64,000 nucleotides of DNA from Kosakonia pseudosacchari (GCF_900184035.1 NZ_FXWP01000014.1:62001-126000), one strand, 5' to 3'. Shown: positions 45,829 to 55,914, counted from the stretch's first letter. Notes: generated from the letters alone by a model not told the origin. A program made the numbers and translations.

Positions 45829-46788
45829 ATGCGAAATTTTATCCTGAGGCGGCTGCTGCAAACCGTACCCATGCTGCTGCTCGCTTCGCTGATTATCTTT
45901 ATGCTGTTCGCCAAAACGCCGGGCGACTTTATCGACGGCAACGTCACGCTGACCGCCGCCCGCGCCGCTGAACTGAAAGCCATTTACGGCCTCGATCAAC
46001 CGCTATTCACCCGCTATTTGCACTGGCTCGGCCAGTTGTTACGCGGTGATTTAGGCTTCTCGTTGCAATACCAAATCCCGGTGAGCCAGTTACTGAACCA
46101 ATACATCTGGAACTCGTTCCTGCTGGCAAGCGTGGCGCTGGTGTTTTACTGGGGTATCGGTCTGGCGGTGGGCATCGCGTCGGCGCTGAAACCCAATTCG
46201 TTGTTCGATCACCTGGTGAGCGTGCTGGTGTTCGCCGCCATGTCCTTTCCCACCTTTTTCCTCTGCCTGTTGCTGATTAAGTGGTTCGCGGTGGATCTGC
46301 ACTGGCTGCCGGTCGGCGGCATGACCAACACCGGCAGCGACGAAGGCGGCTGGGCGTGGGTGATGCAGGTGGCGGCGCACCTGGTGCTGCCGGTGCTGGC
46401 GCTGGTGATGTTGCAGGCGGGCAGCCTGACGCGCTATTTCCGCGCCAGTATGCTGGATGTGGTGAAGATGGATTTTATCCGCACCGCGCGTGCCAAAGGG
46501 CTGCGCGAACGGACGGTGATTTTTAAACACGCGCTGCGTAATGCGCTGCTGCCAATTATTACCCTGCTTGGGTTTGAGCTGCCGGGGCTGTTTTCTGGTG
46601 CGATCATCACCGAAAAAGTGTTTAACTGGCCGGGCGCGGGGCATATTCATATCGATTCGCTGGCGGCGCGCGATTACCCGGTGCTGATGGGCTTTACCCT
46701 GTTCCTGGCGGTGTTAACCATTCTCGGTAACCTGATTGCCGATGTGCTTTACGCGTGGGCTGATCCACGTATTCGGGTGAGGTCGTGA
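45829..46788 (+). CDS. ABC transporter permease, DppB type
   Basis: 319-residue inner-membrane protein with six helices. N-terminus MRNFILRRLLQTVPMLLLASLI and the coupling-helix region DVVKMDFIRTARAKGLRERT, followed by HALRNALLPIITLLGFELPG. Overlaps the next permease gene by four bases. Confidence 0.93.
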   Translation: MRNFILRRLLQTVPMLLLASLIIFMLFAKTPGDFIDGNVTLTAARAAELKAIYGLDQPLFTRYLHWLGQLLRGDLGFSLQYQIPVSQLLNQYIWNSFLLASVALVFYWGIGLAVGIASALKPNSLFDHLVSVLVFAAMSFPTFFLCLLLIKWFAVDLHWLPVGGMTNTGSDEGGWAWVMQVAAHLVLPVLALVMLQAGSLTRYFRASMLDVVKMDFIRTARAKGLRERTVIFKHALRNALLPIITLLGFELPGLFSGAIITEKVFNWPGAGHIHIDSLAARDYPVLMGFTLFLAVLTILGNLIADVLYAWADPRIRVRS

Positions 46789-47735
46789 TGTTCGGTTCGC
46801 TTTTTTCAACCCATCGCCGTCTTCGTAAAGCGGAAATCCCGGCGCTGGCGCAGGCCACGCCTTCACCGTGGCGGCAAGCGTGGAAAGCGCTACGCCATAA
46901 CCATTTAGCCATGTTATGCCTGTTTTTGCTGGTGATGATGACGGTCTGGTGTGTCATTGGGCCGCTCTGGTCGCCGTGGCAAAACGACGCCACCGACGCG
47001 CTGATGATCAACAAACCGCCCGGTGCCGCGCACTGGCTGGGCACCGATTTTCTCGGCCGCGATGTCTATACCCGCCTGCTGCTGGCCGGGCGCATTTCGT
47101 TGATTATCGGCCTGCTGACCATGCTGCTTTCCGTGGCGCTCGGCTATCTGCTGGGCGCGGTTTCGGGCTACGCGGGCGGCTGGACGGACAAACTGATTAT
47201 GCGGCTGGCGGATCTGGTAATGACCATCCCGAGCTTACCGCTGCTGATTGTCGCCGGGGCGATGCTGTCGGAACTCGATTTCTCCGCTGAATCACGCATC
47301 TACATGGTGGTTATCATGCTCAGTTTGCTGGAGTGGCCGAAGCTGGCGCGGCTGGTGCGCGGGCAAATTCTTTCGCTTCGCGAGCGCGATTTTATGCTGG
47401 CGACGCAGGTGCTGGGCTTGTCGTCGCGTCGCCGTCTGTTTGGCCACTTGTTGCCGAATACCATCCCGATTCTGGTAGTGATGGCAACAATGGCGGTGGC
47501 GAACGCCATTCTGATGGAGTCCGCGCTGAGCTACCTCGGGCTTGGCGTGGTGCCGCCCACGCCATCGTGGGGCAACATGATGGATGCCGCCAACAGCCTG
47601 ATCGATTTTCAGCGCCGCCCGTGGCTGTGGATGCCGCCGGGTATCGCCATTTTTATTACCGTGATTGCGATTAACGTGTTGGGTGACGGCCTGCGCGATG
47701 CGCTGGATCCGAAGATGAAACGGAGCGTGAAATGA
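46785..47735 (+). CDS. ABC transporter permease, DppC type
   Basis: 316 residues, six helices. GTDFLGRDVYTRLLLAGRIS near the start of the conserved domain and LRERDFMLATQVLGLSSRR as coupling helix, with HLLPNTIPILVV. GTG or ATG (46788) start; overlap with both neighbours shows a tight operon. Confidence 0.92.
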   Translation: MMFGSLFSTHRRLRKAEIPALAQATPSPWRQAWKALRHNHLAMLCLFLLVMMTVWCVIGPLWSPWQNDATDALMINKPPGAAHWLGTDFLGRDVYTRLLLAGRISLIIGLLTMLLSVALGYLLGAVSGYAGGWTDKLIMRLADLVMTIPSLPLLIVAGAMLSELDFSAESRIYMVVIMLSLLEWPKLARLVRGQILSLRERDFMLATQVLGLSSRRRLFGHLLPNTIPILVVMATMAVANAILMESALSYLGLGVVPPTPSWGNMMDAANSLIDFQRRPWLWMPPGIAIFITVIAINVLGDGLRDALDPKMKRSVK

Positions 47736-48712
47736 GCGAAGCGCTGGTCACCTTTAATCAATTGTCTCTCTCTTTTGCGAGTGAACAGGGGCGCGTGCGC
47801 GCTGTGCAGGATGTCTCTTTTACCATCAACGTCGGGCAGACTATCGGCGTGGTGGGCGAATCCGGCTGCGGTAAAAGCGTCACCGCCATGTCGCTGATGG
47901 GCTTGCTGCCGCCGCAGGCGGCACGCATTGACGGCGGGCAAATCCTCTTTCAGGGGCAAGATTTACTGCGCCTGAAGCCGTCAAAAATGGCGGATCTGCG
48001 CGGCAACCAATTAGCGATGATTTTCCAGGAGCCGATGACGGCGCTTAACCCGGTGCTGACCATCGGCGAGCAGCTTTGCGAACCGTTGATTCGCCATCGC
48101 GGTGAAACGCCAAAAGCGGCATGGGCGCATGCCACCCGGTTGATAACCGACGTGGGTCTGGCGCGGGCGGAAAGCCTGATGAGCAGCTACCCACATCAGC
48201 TCTCCGGCGGCATGTTGCAACGCATCATGATTGCCATGGCGCTGAGTTGCCAGCCGAAGCTGCTTATTGCCGATGAACCCACCACCGCACTGGATGTTAC
48301 CGTGCAGGCGCAAATCTTGCGGCTGCTGCGCGACCAGGCGCGGGCGCATGAGATGGCGCTGATGCTGATCACCCATGATTTGGGCGTGATTGCGCAGATG
48401 GCCGAGCATGTGGTGGTGATGTACGCCGGGCGCATTGTTGAACAAGGCCCGACGGCCGATGTGCTGCGTAACCCGCTGCATCCGTACACCAAAGGGTTGA
48501 TTGCTGCCCGTCCCATTCCGAGCGAGCGCAGGCGTCGGCTTTACTCCATTCCCGGCCAGGTGCCGGATCTCGCCGCGCTGCCGCCATACTGCGCTTTTTA
48601 CGAGCGCTGCGAGCGGGCAACCGACGCGTGCCGGGCGGGCATTCCGCCGCTTATCGGCCAGGTGCGTCAAGCCGCGTGTATTCACAGTACGCTCGTGGAG
48701 CCAACCGCATGA
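47732..48712 (+). CDS. ABC transporter ATP-binding protein, DppD type
   Basis: 326 residues. Walker A GESGCGKSVT, signature LSGGMLQRIMIAMA, Walker B LLIADEPTTALD and the C-terminal oligopeptide-transporter domain with Cys residues (YCAFYERCERATDAC) that bind an iron-sulfur cluster in some relatives. Overlaps dppF-type gene by four bases. Confidence 0.94.
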   Translation: MSEALVTFNQLSLSFASEQGRVRAVQDVSFTINVGQTIGVVGESGCGKSVTAMSLMGLLPPQAARIDGGQILFQGQDLLRLKPSKMADLRGNQLAMIFQEPMTALNPVLTIGEQLCEPLIRHRGETPKAAWAHATRLITDVGLARAESLMSSYPHQLSGGMLQRIMIAMALSCQPKLLIADEPTTALDVTVQAQILRLLRDQARAHEMALMLITHDLGVIAQMAEHVVVMYAGRIVEQGPTADVLRNPLHPYTKGLIAARPIPSERRRRLYSIPGQVPDLAALPPYCAFYERCERATDACRAGIPPLIGQVRQAACIHSTLVEPTA

Positions 48713-49677
48713 GTAGTCAGCAATATGTCATTGAAGTGGAAGGGCTGAAAAAACATTTCCCGCTGCGCGACGGGCTGTTTGGCCAGCAAACCGGGGAGTT
48801 ACGCGCCGTAGATGGCGTCAGTTTTAAGATCCGCCAGGGGACGATTTTCGGGCTGGTGGGCGAGTCCGGCAGCGGTAAAACCACTGTTGGCCGCACCTTG
48901 CTTGGGCTGTACGACAAAACCGCAGGCAGCGTGAAGTATCGTGGTCAGGAGTTGCAAGACCTGAGCGCGAAGCAGATGCGTGCGCTGCGCCCTAAAATCC
49001 AGCTGGTGTTTCAGGACCCGTACAGTTCGCTGAACCCGCGTATTCGCGTGGGCGATGCGATTGGTGAAGCGATGCTCGAGCATAAGCTGTGCAGCCGGGC
49101 GGAACTGCGCGACAACGTGCTGGAAGTAATGAAAATTTGCGGGCTTGCGCCGCAGCACTACAACCGTTTTCCGCATGAGTTTTCCGGCGGTCAGCGTCAG
49201 CGTATCGGTATTGCCCGCGCGCTGATCCTCAACCCGGATTTCATCATCGCCGATGAGCCGATTTCGGCGCTGGATGTCTCCATTCAGGCGCAAATCATTA
49301 ATCTCTTTGCCGACCTGCGCGACGATCGCGGCGTGACGTTCCTGTTTATCTCCCATGATTTAGGCGTGGTGGAGCATCTGTGCGATGACGTGGCGGTGAT
49401 GTACCTCGGGCAACTGGTGGAAACCGCCAGTCGCGATACGCTGTTTAACCGGCCGCTGCACCCTTACACCCAGGCGCTGCTGGCGGCGGTGCCAACGCTC
49501 GACCCGAATAGCGAACCCGTCGCTGTGGTGCAGGGGGAAATTCCCGATCCGTCGCGCCCGCCGTCCGGCTGCCGTTTCTCGTCGCGCTGCCCGCTGGCAA
49601 CCGCACAATGCCGAGCTGAAATCCCGGCGCTGCGTGAAGTGGAGCCGGGGCATCATGTGGCGTGTCATTTGGTTTAA
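48709..49677 (+). CDS. ABC transporter ATP-binding protein, DppF type
   Basis: 322 residues from ATG 48709 (ATGA overlap with the previous gene). Walker A GESGSGKTTV, signature FSGGQRQRIGIARA, Walker B FIIADEPISALD. C-terminal cysteine cluster SGCRFSSRCPLATAQCRAE. Pairs with the preceding ATPase to drive the importer. Hairpins follow the stop. Confidence 0.94.
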   Translation: MSSQQYVIEVEGLKKHFPLRDGLFGQQTGELRAVDGVSFKIRQGTIFGLVGESGSGKTTVGRTLLGLYDKTAGSVKYRGQELQDLSAKQMRALRPKIQLVFQDPYSSLNPRIRVGDAIGEAMLEHKLCSRAELRDNVLEVMKICGLAPQHYNRFPHEFSGGQRQRIGIARALILNPDFIIADEPISALDVSIQAQIINLFADLRDDRGVTFLFISHDLGVVEHLCDDVAVMYLGQLVETASRDTLFNRPLHPYTQALLAAVPTLDPNSEPVAVVQGEIPDPSRPPSGCRFSSRCPLATAQCRAEIPALREVEPGHHVACHLV

Positions 49678-49709
49678 ATAGCAAATCAGGCAATGGCGCT
49701 ATTATTTCT

Positions 49710-49747
49710 GGCGGGCGTTACGCAACCCGCCGGGAATAATATTCCCG
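49710..49747 (+). terminator. Two adjacent palindromes after the ABC operon
   Basis: GGCGGG-N10-CCCGCC (49710-49731) followed directly by CGGGAATAATATTCCCG (49731-49747). Likely end of the ABC operon, though there is no T-run. The remaining bases to 49928 hold no gene. Confidence 0.55.
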
Positions 49748-49928
49748 CTGTTGCTAATAATTCACTTTTTATTTTTTGAACAAGCGAAACGGTAATTTCA
49801 CAGGCAATGTTTTTGTGACCCAAAATAACCGTTTCGCTGACATTAAGAATTACTGCCTATTTTATTTCTCTGCTCTGGTCTGTTCTATGCTTATCAGTTC
49901 TGTCTGAACCTTATAAGGAACAGGATAT

Positions 49929-51122
49929 ATGAGAGCACTGACGTATCACGGCGCACATAAAGTTAGCGTTGATAATCGCCCCGACCCGATTATTGAATCT
50001 TCAGACGATATTATTCTTCGCGTTACCGCAACGGCGATTTGCGGCTCCGACCTGCATCTTTATCACGGAAAAATACCAGGCACTAATCACGGGGATATTT
50101 TCGGTCATGAATTTATGGGCGAAGTGGTGGAAACCGGAACGGGTGTTCATGCGGTCAGTAAAGGCGACCGGGTAGTGATCCCGTTTGTCATTGCTTGTGG
50201 GGAGTGTTTCTTCTGCAAACTTCATCAGTACTCTGCCTGTGAACAAACCAATTCCGGCAAAGGCGCGGCGCTGAACCGCAAAGGCATCACGCCACCTGCG
50301 GCGCTCTTTGGTTACAGCGATTTGTACGGCGGTATTCCCGGCGGTCAGGCCGAATATGTGCGCGTGCCGAAAGCCAATACCGGGCCGTTTAAAGTCCCGG
50401 ACACCCTCACCGATGAAAAAGTGCTGTTTCTCTCCGATATCCTGCCCACGGCCTGGCAAGCGGTAAAAAACGCCGAAGTGAAACCCGGCGCCAGCGTGGC
50501 AATTTATGGCGCCGGACCGGTCGGTTTACTTACGGCGGCTTGCGCGCGTCTGGAGGGAGCGGAGCAGATCTTTATGATTGATGACAGCGATTACCGGCTG
50601 GCTTTCGCCCGCGATCGTTATGGCGTAATCCCCATTAACTTCGATAAAAATGACGACCCCGCGGCGTGGATAATTGAAAACACCGCCGGTCACCGAGGCG
50701 TGGACGCCGTGATCGATGCCGTGGGATTTGAAGCCAAAGGCAGCACCACCGAAACGGTGCTCAGCACGCTGAAAATCGAAGGCAGTAGCGGGAAAGTACT
50801 CCGGCAAGCGATCGCCGCTACGCGCCGCGGCGGAATTGTCAGCGTGCCTGGGGTGTACGCCGGTTTTATCCACGCTTTCATGTTTGGCGATGCCTTTGAC
50901 AAGGGGCTGACCTTCAAAATGGGTCAGACGCATGTGCATGCGTATTTGCCGGATTTGTTACCGCTGATTGAGTCCGGGCATTTGAAACCGGAAGAGATCG
51001 TCACGCACCACCTGCCACTGGAAGAGGCGGCGCGCGGCTATGACATTTTTGATAAACATGCAGAGGATTGCCGCAAAGTGATCCTCGTGCCGGGCCTGAA
51101 TGCAGAAAAAGCGACGATTTAA
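49929..51122 (+). CDS. Zinc-dependent alcohol dehydrogenase (formaldehyde-dehydrogenase-like)
   Basis: 397 residues, medium-chain dehydrogenase. Catalytic zinc: Cys in [10 protein letters not shown] and His/Glu in FGHEFMGEV. Structural zinc: four cysteines in [17 protein letters not shown]. Rossmann motif [13 protein letters not shown] near 195. The long insert and [17 protein letters not shown] match the glutathione-independent formaldehyde dehydrogenase branch often annotated in enterics. True substrate unknown. AAGGAA precedes the ATG. Confidence 0.87.
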   Translation: MRALTYHGAHKVSVDNRPDPIIESSDDIILRVTATAICGSDLHLYHGKIPGTNHGDIFGHEFMGEVVETGTGVHAVSKGDRVVIPFVIACGECFFCKLHQYSACEQTNSGKGAALNRKGITPPAALFGYSDLYGGIPGGQAEYVRVPKANTGPFKVPDTLTDEKVLFLSDILPTAWQAVKNAEVKPGASVAIYGAGPVGLLTAACARLEGAEQIFMIDDSDYRLAFARDRYGVIPINFDKNDDPAAWIIENTAGHRGVDAVIDAVGFEAKGSTTETVLSTLKIEGSSGKVLRQAIAATRRGGIVSVPGVYAGFIHAFMFGDAFDKGLTFKMGQTHVHAYLPDLLPLIESGHLKPEEIVTHHLPLEEAARGYDIFDKHAEDCRKVILVPGLNAEKATI

Positions 51123-51159
51123 CCTGTCGCTTTTCGTGAACACTGGTGAGACGTGCCAT

Positions 51160-51181
51160 GCCTCTCCCGGCGGGGAGAGGC
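51160..51181. terminator. Bidirectional hairpin between dehydrogenase and nitroreductase
   Basis: GCCTCTCCC, GGCG, GGGAGAGGC: perfect 9-bp stem between two convergent genes. Confidence 0.7.
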
Positions 51182-51199
51182 AGACCGTAGCGCAGGTGC

Positions 51200-51853
51200 T
51201 TAGATAAAGGTGAAAATCTCGTCGCGCGGCAGGCGCGATTTTGGCAGCGCGGCGTTGAAATCGTTCTCGCTACGCACACCGAGCGACACCAGCACCACGC
51301 TGGTCAGCCCTTTTTCACGCAGGCCGAGGGCGAGATCCAGTTCGCGCTGGTCGAAACCTTCCATCGGCGTGGCATCAATACCCAGCATTGCCGCACCCAG
51401 CAGCAGGCCGCCCAGCGCCAGATAAACCTGTTTTTCCATCCACTGCGGTAAATCGCGCTGCTCATAACGGTGCATAGCCACGTATGAACGGCGGCCCTTA
51501 TCCTGGCCCGCTTTTGCCGCTTCGTCTTTAAAACGACCATCTTTCTGCTCTTGTTCCAGCACATTTTGCAGGTGATGCTCATCAAGATCGCTGCGTATGC
51601 ACAAGGCAATAACGTGAGAAGCATTGACGATTTTCGGCTCGTTATAGACGAACGCTGCGGTGGCGGATTTCGCCATTGCCGCGCGGCCTTCCGGCGTGGA
51701 GGCGACAACAAAGTGCCACGGTTGTGAGTTCACGGAAGAGGGGCTGTTTTGCAGCACATTGAGCAATGTGTCGATTTTGTCCTGCGGCAGCGTTTTGCCG
51801 GGTTCAAAGGCTTTCACGGTATGGCGGGCAATTACAGCATCATCAAGTGTCAT
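51200..51853 (-). CDS. NAD(P)H nitroreductase, NfsB-like
   Basis: 217-residue FMN flavoprotein. FMN-binding Arg/His segment AVIARHTVKAFEPGK, PSSVNSQPWHFVVASTPEGR and GIDATPMEGFD are the NfsB hallmarks. ATG 51853 has AGGAGA upstream; the longer frame is not used. The gene is divergent from a LysR regulator across a perfect palindrome, so it is probably the regulator's target. Differs from backbone nfsB by location, so it may be a paralogue. Confidence 0.9.
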   Translation of the reverse strand: MTLDDAVIARHTVKAFEPGKTLPQDKIDTLLNVLQNSPSSVNSQPWHFVVASTPEGRAAMAKSATAAFVYNEPKIVNASHVIALCIRSDLDEHHLQNVLEQEQKDGRFKDEAAKAGQDKGRRSYVAMHRYEQRDLPQWMEKQVYLALGGLLLGAAMLGIDATPMEGFDQRELDLALGLREKGLTSVVLVSLGVRSENDFNAALPKSRLPRDEIFTFI

Positions 51854-51962
51854 TGTCGTTCTCCTGCGCAATAGATGAAAAATTCGGGGCGGACCGTCCC
51901 GTAGAGTGTGACGAGAATAAACACAAAGCGGCACAAGATAAATCGGTGTAAAAAGGCAGCAC

Positions 51963-51981
51963 TTTCACTCGGCGAGTGAAA
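51963..51981. promoter_or_regulatory. Operator palindrome between nitroreductase and LysR genes
   Basis: TTTCACTC, GGC, GAGTGAAA: perfect 8-3-8 inverted repeat centred in the 203-base divergent region; fits the LysR T-N11-A pattern. A related half (CCACTCGCC) lies near 52024. Confidence 0.75.
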
Positions 51982-52056
51982 ATAGAGTTTGCCAGGGCGA
52001 TGTTTTCTGGCAAAACAGAGAAGCCACTCGCCTGTGAGTAATCTTGCGGAGAAACC

Positions 52057-52992
52057 ATGATTCGGCTGGAAGATGTCACGCTGTTCGTCCGTTCAGCGCT
52101 ACTGGGAAGTTTTTCAAACGCCGCGCGCGAAGCCGGGCTGTTGCCAGGCCAGGTGAGCGCGGCGGTAAACCGGCTGGAGCGCGATCTGGATAAGCGCCTG
52201 TTTGTCCGTTCAACGCGCAGTTTGCGTCTTACCGCCGAAGGGGAAAAATATCTCCCTTTCGCGCAGGAGATGCTGGCGGTCGTCGCCGCTGGTGCGGAGA
52301 GTTTGCACAGCGGCGATAAAGAGATTCAGGGGGAACTGCGCGTGGCGGTGCCTTCCGATATTGGCCGTAATGTTCTGCTGCCGCTGATTACGCGCTTTTG
52401 CGAGCAGCACCCCAACGTGTCGCTGCGGCTGTCGCTTTCCGATCAAATCAGCGATGTCTTTCGCGATCCGGTGGATATCGCCATTCGTTACGGCGTGCTG
52501 GATAACAACAGCTATGTCGCTTTGCCGATCGCCGAAGATAACCGCCGGGTGCTGGCGGCGGCACCGGCGTATCTGGCGAAACACGGATGCCCGCAAACGC
52601 TGGATGATGTGGTCAATCACCACTGTTTACTCTTCACCATGAACAGCCAGGTGTATGACAAATGGAGCTTTCCGGAAAACGGCATGCGCCGCCAGTTGAT
52701 CGTCAAAAGCCGGATGCTGTGCGACGACGCCGATGTTGCCCGCCGCTGGGCGCTGGAAGGCATGGGCGTTATTTACAAATCGTGGATCGATATCAGCGCC
52801 GATGTGCTGGCAGGGCGGCTGGAAGTGTTGTTGCCGCAGCACCCCGGTGAAGCCACGCCGCTGAACCTGATTTGCCCGCATCGCAAGCAGTTTTCTCCGG
52901 CAATTCGCCATCTGCATAGCGTGCTGCGTGATCATCTGCGGCCAATCACCGCGCTATTACATACTCACCCGGCCTTTAAACCGCACGGATGA
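52057..52992 (+). CDS. LysR-family transcriptional regulator
   Basis: 311 residues. Helix-turn-helix in LEDVTLFVRSALLGSFSNAA and VSAAVNRLERDLDKRLFVRS, then an effector domain. Resembles the LysR regulators found next to nitroreductase or aldo-keto reductase genes, often redox-responsive. Likely controls the divergent nitroreductase and perhaps the aldo-keto reductase 78 bases downstream. Confidence 0.9.
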   Translation: MIRLEDVTLFVRSALLGSFSNAAREAGLLPGQVSAAVNRLERDLDKRLFVRSTRSLRLTAEGEKYLPFAQEMLAVVAAGAESLHSGDKEIQGELRVAVPSDIGRNVLLPLITRFCEQHPNVSLRLSLSDQISDVFRDPVDIAIRYGVLDNNSYVALPIAEDNRRVLAAAPAYLAKHGCPQTLDDVVNHHCLLFTMNSQVYDKWSFPENGMRRQLIVKSRMLCDDADVARRWALEGMGVIYKSWIDISADVLAGRLEVLLPQHPGEATPLNLICPHRKQFSPAIRHLHSVLRDHLRPITALLHTHPAFKPHG

Positions 52993-53070
52993 CCAAAAAA
53001 TGTACGCCACGGCGCGCCAGGATTAACCTCTTTGCGTAGAACATTACGCACTCTTACGGAGGTTAAGCAC

Positions 53071-54024
53071 ATGGCTTTACGTTCACTGGGCACAACAGGG
53101 TTACAGATCCCGACACTGGTTTTCGGCGGCAACGTTTTTGGCTGGACGGTTGATGAAAAACAGAGCTTCAGCTTGCTGGATGCGCTGCTGGAGCGAGGTT
53201 TTACCGCTATCGACACCGCCGATGTTTACTCGCGCTGGGCTGCGGGCAATCAAGGCGGCGAATCGGAAACCATTATTGGCAACTGGCTGGCGGCGCATCC
53301 TGCCGCGCGCGACAAAGTCACGCTCTTTACCAAAGTCGGCGCGGATATGGGCGAAGCGGGTAAAAAAGGGCTTTCGGCGCGCTGGATTGCCCAGGCGGTG
53401 GAAGATTCGCTTCGCCGCCTGAAAACGGACTATATCGATCTCTACTTTTCTCACTGGCCGGATAGTGAAACGGCCTATGACGAAACGCTCGACGCGTATG
53501 AAAAACTGCTGAAAGCCGGGAAAATCCGCGCCATTGGCGCATCTAACCTGAATGCTGAGCAACTGAGCGAATCGCTAAAAGTGGCAGATGCCAACGGCCT
53601 GCCGCGCTACCAGGTGCTGCAACCGGAATACAATCTTTATGACCGTTCCAGTTTTGAAGGCGCGTTGCAGGATTTAACGATACGGGAAAACATTGGCGTG
53701 GTGACCTATTACAGCCTCGCGTCCGGTTTCTTGTCCGGCAAATACCGCAGCGAAAAAGATTTGAGCCAAAGCCAGCGCGGACAGGGCATTGCCAAATATC
53801 TTAACCCGCGCGGTTTCGCCATTGTTGAGGCGCTGGAGAATGTCGCGGCAAACCACCAGGTGAAACCCGCCGAAGTGGCGCTCGCGTGGCTGATTCAGCA
53901 ACCGGGCGTGACCGCGCCGATTGCCAGCGCCACCAAACTGGCGCATATCGACAGCTTTGTCACTGCCGTGTCGTTAAACCTCTCCACCGATGAAATCGCC
54001 GCGCTGAATAAAGCGGGTGCCTGA
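53071..54024 (+). CDS. Aldo/keto reductase
   Basis: 317-residue NADPH oxidoreductase with TIM-barrel fold. Catalytic Asp/Tyr in TAIDTADVYSRW, Lys in LFTKVGADMG and His in YFSHWPDSE. NADP binding shown by PIASATKLAHI. ATG 53071 has GGAGG ten bases upstream. Short-chain aldehyde or sugar substrate, not predictable. Confidence 0.92.
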   Translation: MALRSLGTTGLQIPTLVFGGNVFGWTVDEKQSFSLLDALLERGFTAIDTADVYSRWAAGNQGGESETIIGNWLAAHPAARDKVTLFTKVGADMGEAGKKGLSARWIAQAVEDSLRRLKTDYIDLYFSHWPDSETAYDETLDAYEKLLKAGKIRAIGASNLNAEQLSESLKVADANGLPRYQVLQPEYNLYDRSSFEGALQDLTIRENIGVVTYYSLASGFLSGKYRSEKDLSQSQRGQGIAKYLNPRGFAIVEALENVAANHQVKPAEVALAWLIQQPGVTAPIASATKLAHIDSFVTAVSLNLSTDEIAALNKAGA

Positions 54025-54031
54025 TGCCCTC

Positions 54032-54055
54032 GCCCGGCGGCGCCTGCTGCCGGGC
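54032..54055 (+). terminator. Hairpin after the aldo/keto reductase gene
   Basis: GCCCGGC-N10-GCCGGGC, 8 bases after the stop; 7-bp GC stem without a T-run. Confidence 0.6.
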
Positions 54056-54518
54056 TGCATAATCTTGTGCGCAATTGAGCTATCACTGCGCACCACTCCA
54101 GATTTCCCTGCCCGCTTTAAAACAATGCGAAGCAGAAAGGTGACGCGACTTATCTGCCCTCTTTTTGGCGGCGCGGGTTTTGCGCTTTTTTGCACGCCGG
54201 GTTTACACCCTGCCCCTTCCTTTGCTCATCGAACCGTCGTCTGTCTCGCGTATACCTTTCGCCATGAGCACGATGGTAACGCACAAAAAATCCCCGAATG
54301 ACACGCCCTGTCAGCACGATCATTTACCTTTCCCTGAGCGAAATCATGGCGTTGTGTAATTGTTGCGCTTTGGGCGGAAATTTCATTTTAGTTTTTCGCA
54401 TTCCTGCCGTTAACCACTATGAAAAAACAAGGTTTTATCTGAAAGCAGGGCCGTGGCGCGAGGGTCAGGCCGTAACCGTTAACGTCCTCTGAGACTTTGT
54501 ATTCCGGAACCCGTCACA
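54056..54518. other. 463 bases without a supported gene
   Basis: Several short open frames cross this stretch, but none has a family match, a good ribosome site or consistent codon use. It must hold the promoter of the WYL regulator. I see no repeat or structured RNA. Confidence 0.5.
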
Positions 54519-55412
54519 ATGAAGGAAAGTCACGACAGAAAACACGACCCGTTGATTGAGCGGCTGTGCGAGATCTTCGCGGCGTTGTATCAGGGAAAGA
54601 TCATCGATAAAGCGTGGTTGTGCGAAAAATTCGGTATCACTGAACGTACGGCTTATCGCGATCTGGCCCGGCTTGGGCATATTCTCGATCAGGTTTCGCC
54701 GGGGCGGTATAAGCTCAGCGTCCATCTTCTTCCTGCTTTACATAACGGCCATTTGGCAGAGTTCGCCGATTTTACCGGCGTGGCGCACCTTTTTCCGCGC
54801 AATGATGGTCAATCACTGCGTAACAGTATGCAGCACCGCAACAATATTACGTTTCACGCGCCCACTAGCCGGGAGAACCGGCAAATCGAAGATCTGCTTA
54901 ACCAGCTTAATCACGCCATTACCGGACATTGTGAAGTGGAATACCACTATCGCGATAAACCCCGGTGTGCGCAGCCCTACCGGCTGATTAATCAGTACGG
55001 CCTCTGGTATCTGGCGGCGGTGGAAAATGGGCGACTGAAAGCGTTTGAAGTGGCGAGAATCGAAAACCTGAAAAGTACGACGCGTCATTTTGCACCCCAC
55101 GCAGAGGTGCTGGAGGAGCTGGAGAACAGCGTCGGTATCCGCTTTGGCTCGCGGGTCGAAGCGCTGCTGCGCGTCTCAGCGCACGCCGCCGAGTATGTTA
55201 CCCGTCGGGCGCTGTTTCCGGCACAACGCATTGTTGAACAGCATGATGACGGCAGCTTAACGCTTGCCACCGCCATCACCGATCCGCACACGCTGTTTCG
55301 CTGGTTGCGCTACTGGTTGCCGGATATTGGCATTCTTTCTCCGGCGTCGCTGCGTGAACAGTTCGAGCAGGATCTGCACCTGCGCTACGCCCACGGCGTG
55401 GCGCAGAGATAG
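54519..55412 (+). CDS. WYL-domain transcriptional regulator (DeoR-like HTH)
   Basis: 297 residues. N-terminal HTH with KAWLCEKFGITERTAYRDLA (about 31-50), then a WYL domain with EVEYHYRDKPRCAQPYRLIN and YGLWYLAAVENGR (the W-Y-L segment), and a WCX-like C-terminal part. Such proteins sense ligands or nucleic acids and control stress or defence genes. No defence gene is adjacent here. The ribosome site is weak. Confidence 0.87.
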   Translation: MKESHDRKHDPLIERLCEIFAALYQGKIIDKAWLCEKFGITERTAYRDLARLGHILDQVSPGRYKLSVHLLPALHNGHLAEFADFTGVAHLFPRNDGQSLRNSMQHRNNITFHAPTSRENRQIEDLLNQLNHAITGHCEVEYHYRDKPRCAQPYRLINQYGLWYLAAVENGRLKAFEVARIENLKSTTRHFAPHAEVLEELENSVGIRFGSRVEALLRVSAHAAEYVTRRALFPAQRIVEQHDDGSLTLATAITDPHTLFRWLRYWLPDIGILSPASLREQFEQDLHLRYAHGVAQR

Positions 55413-55518
55413 CGCCGCGCTTATCACGCTTACTTACTGGTCGGGAAACTGACACTGTTTGGCCAGTAATACCGGGTCACGCGGCGAATACGCCATTAAG
55501 CGGCGGGTGTTCGGGTGA

Positions 55519-55914
55519 TTAGCCGTGATACTGCTCGTCGGTAACATGCTCAAGCCAGGTAACCGGGCTGCCGTTCAGTGATTCGGCAATAGCGATGTGG
55601 GTCATTGCGTTTGTGGCTGTTGCGCCGTGCCAGTGCTTCACGTTTTCCGGGATCCAGACAATATCGCCCTGGTTCATCTCCTGAACGGCTTCACCTTCGC
55701 ACTGAATCCACCCTTTACCGTGGGTAATAATCAGCGTTTGGCCCAGCGGATGGGTGTGCCACGCGGTTCTTGCGCCGGGTTCAAACGTGACCGTCGCGCC
55801 GCCAACGCGTGCGGGTTCGTCGGCTTTAAAGGGCGCGTCGATACGTACGCGGCCGGTGAAATAGTCCTGCGGCCCTTGCGCAGAGGGAACCGATGCACTG
55901 CGGATGATTTTCAT
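55519..55914 (-). CDS. Cupin-domain protein
   Basis: 131 residues, single beta-barrel cupin. Metal-binding motif 1 is [19 protein letters not shown] and motif 2 is [16 protein letters not shown]. Similar to small quinone- or carboxymuconolactone-associated cupins. The 106 bases after it (55413-55518) carry a reading frame on the same strand, ending LLAKQCQFPDQ, that has no start and looks like a leftover gene fragment. Confidence 0.88.
   Translation of the reverse strand: MKIIRSASVPSAQGPQDYFTGRVRIDAPFKADEPARVGGATVTFEPGARTAWHTHPLGQTLIITHGKGWIQCEGEAVQEMNQGDIVWIPENVKHWHGATATNAMTHIAIAESLNGSPVTWLEHVTDEQYHG

Noticed and set aside
54017-54301. 94-codon frame after the aldo/keto reductase gene
   Set aside because: It begins inside the reductase gene, crosses its terminator hairpin, and has no ribosome site or recognisable domain.
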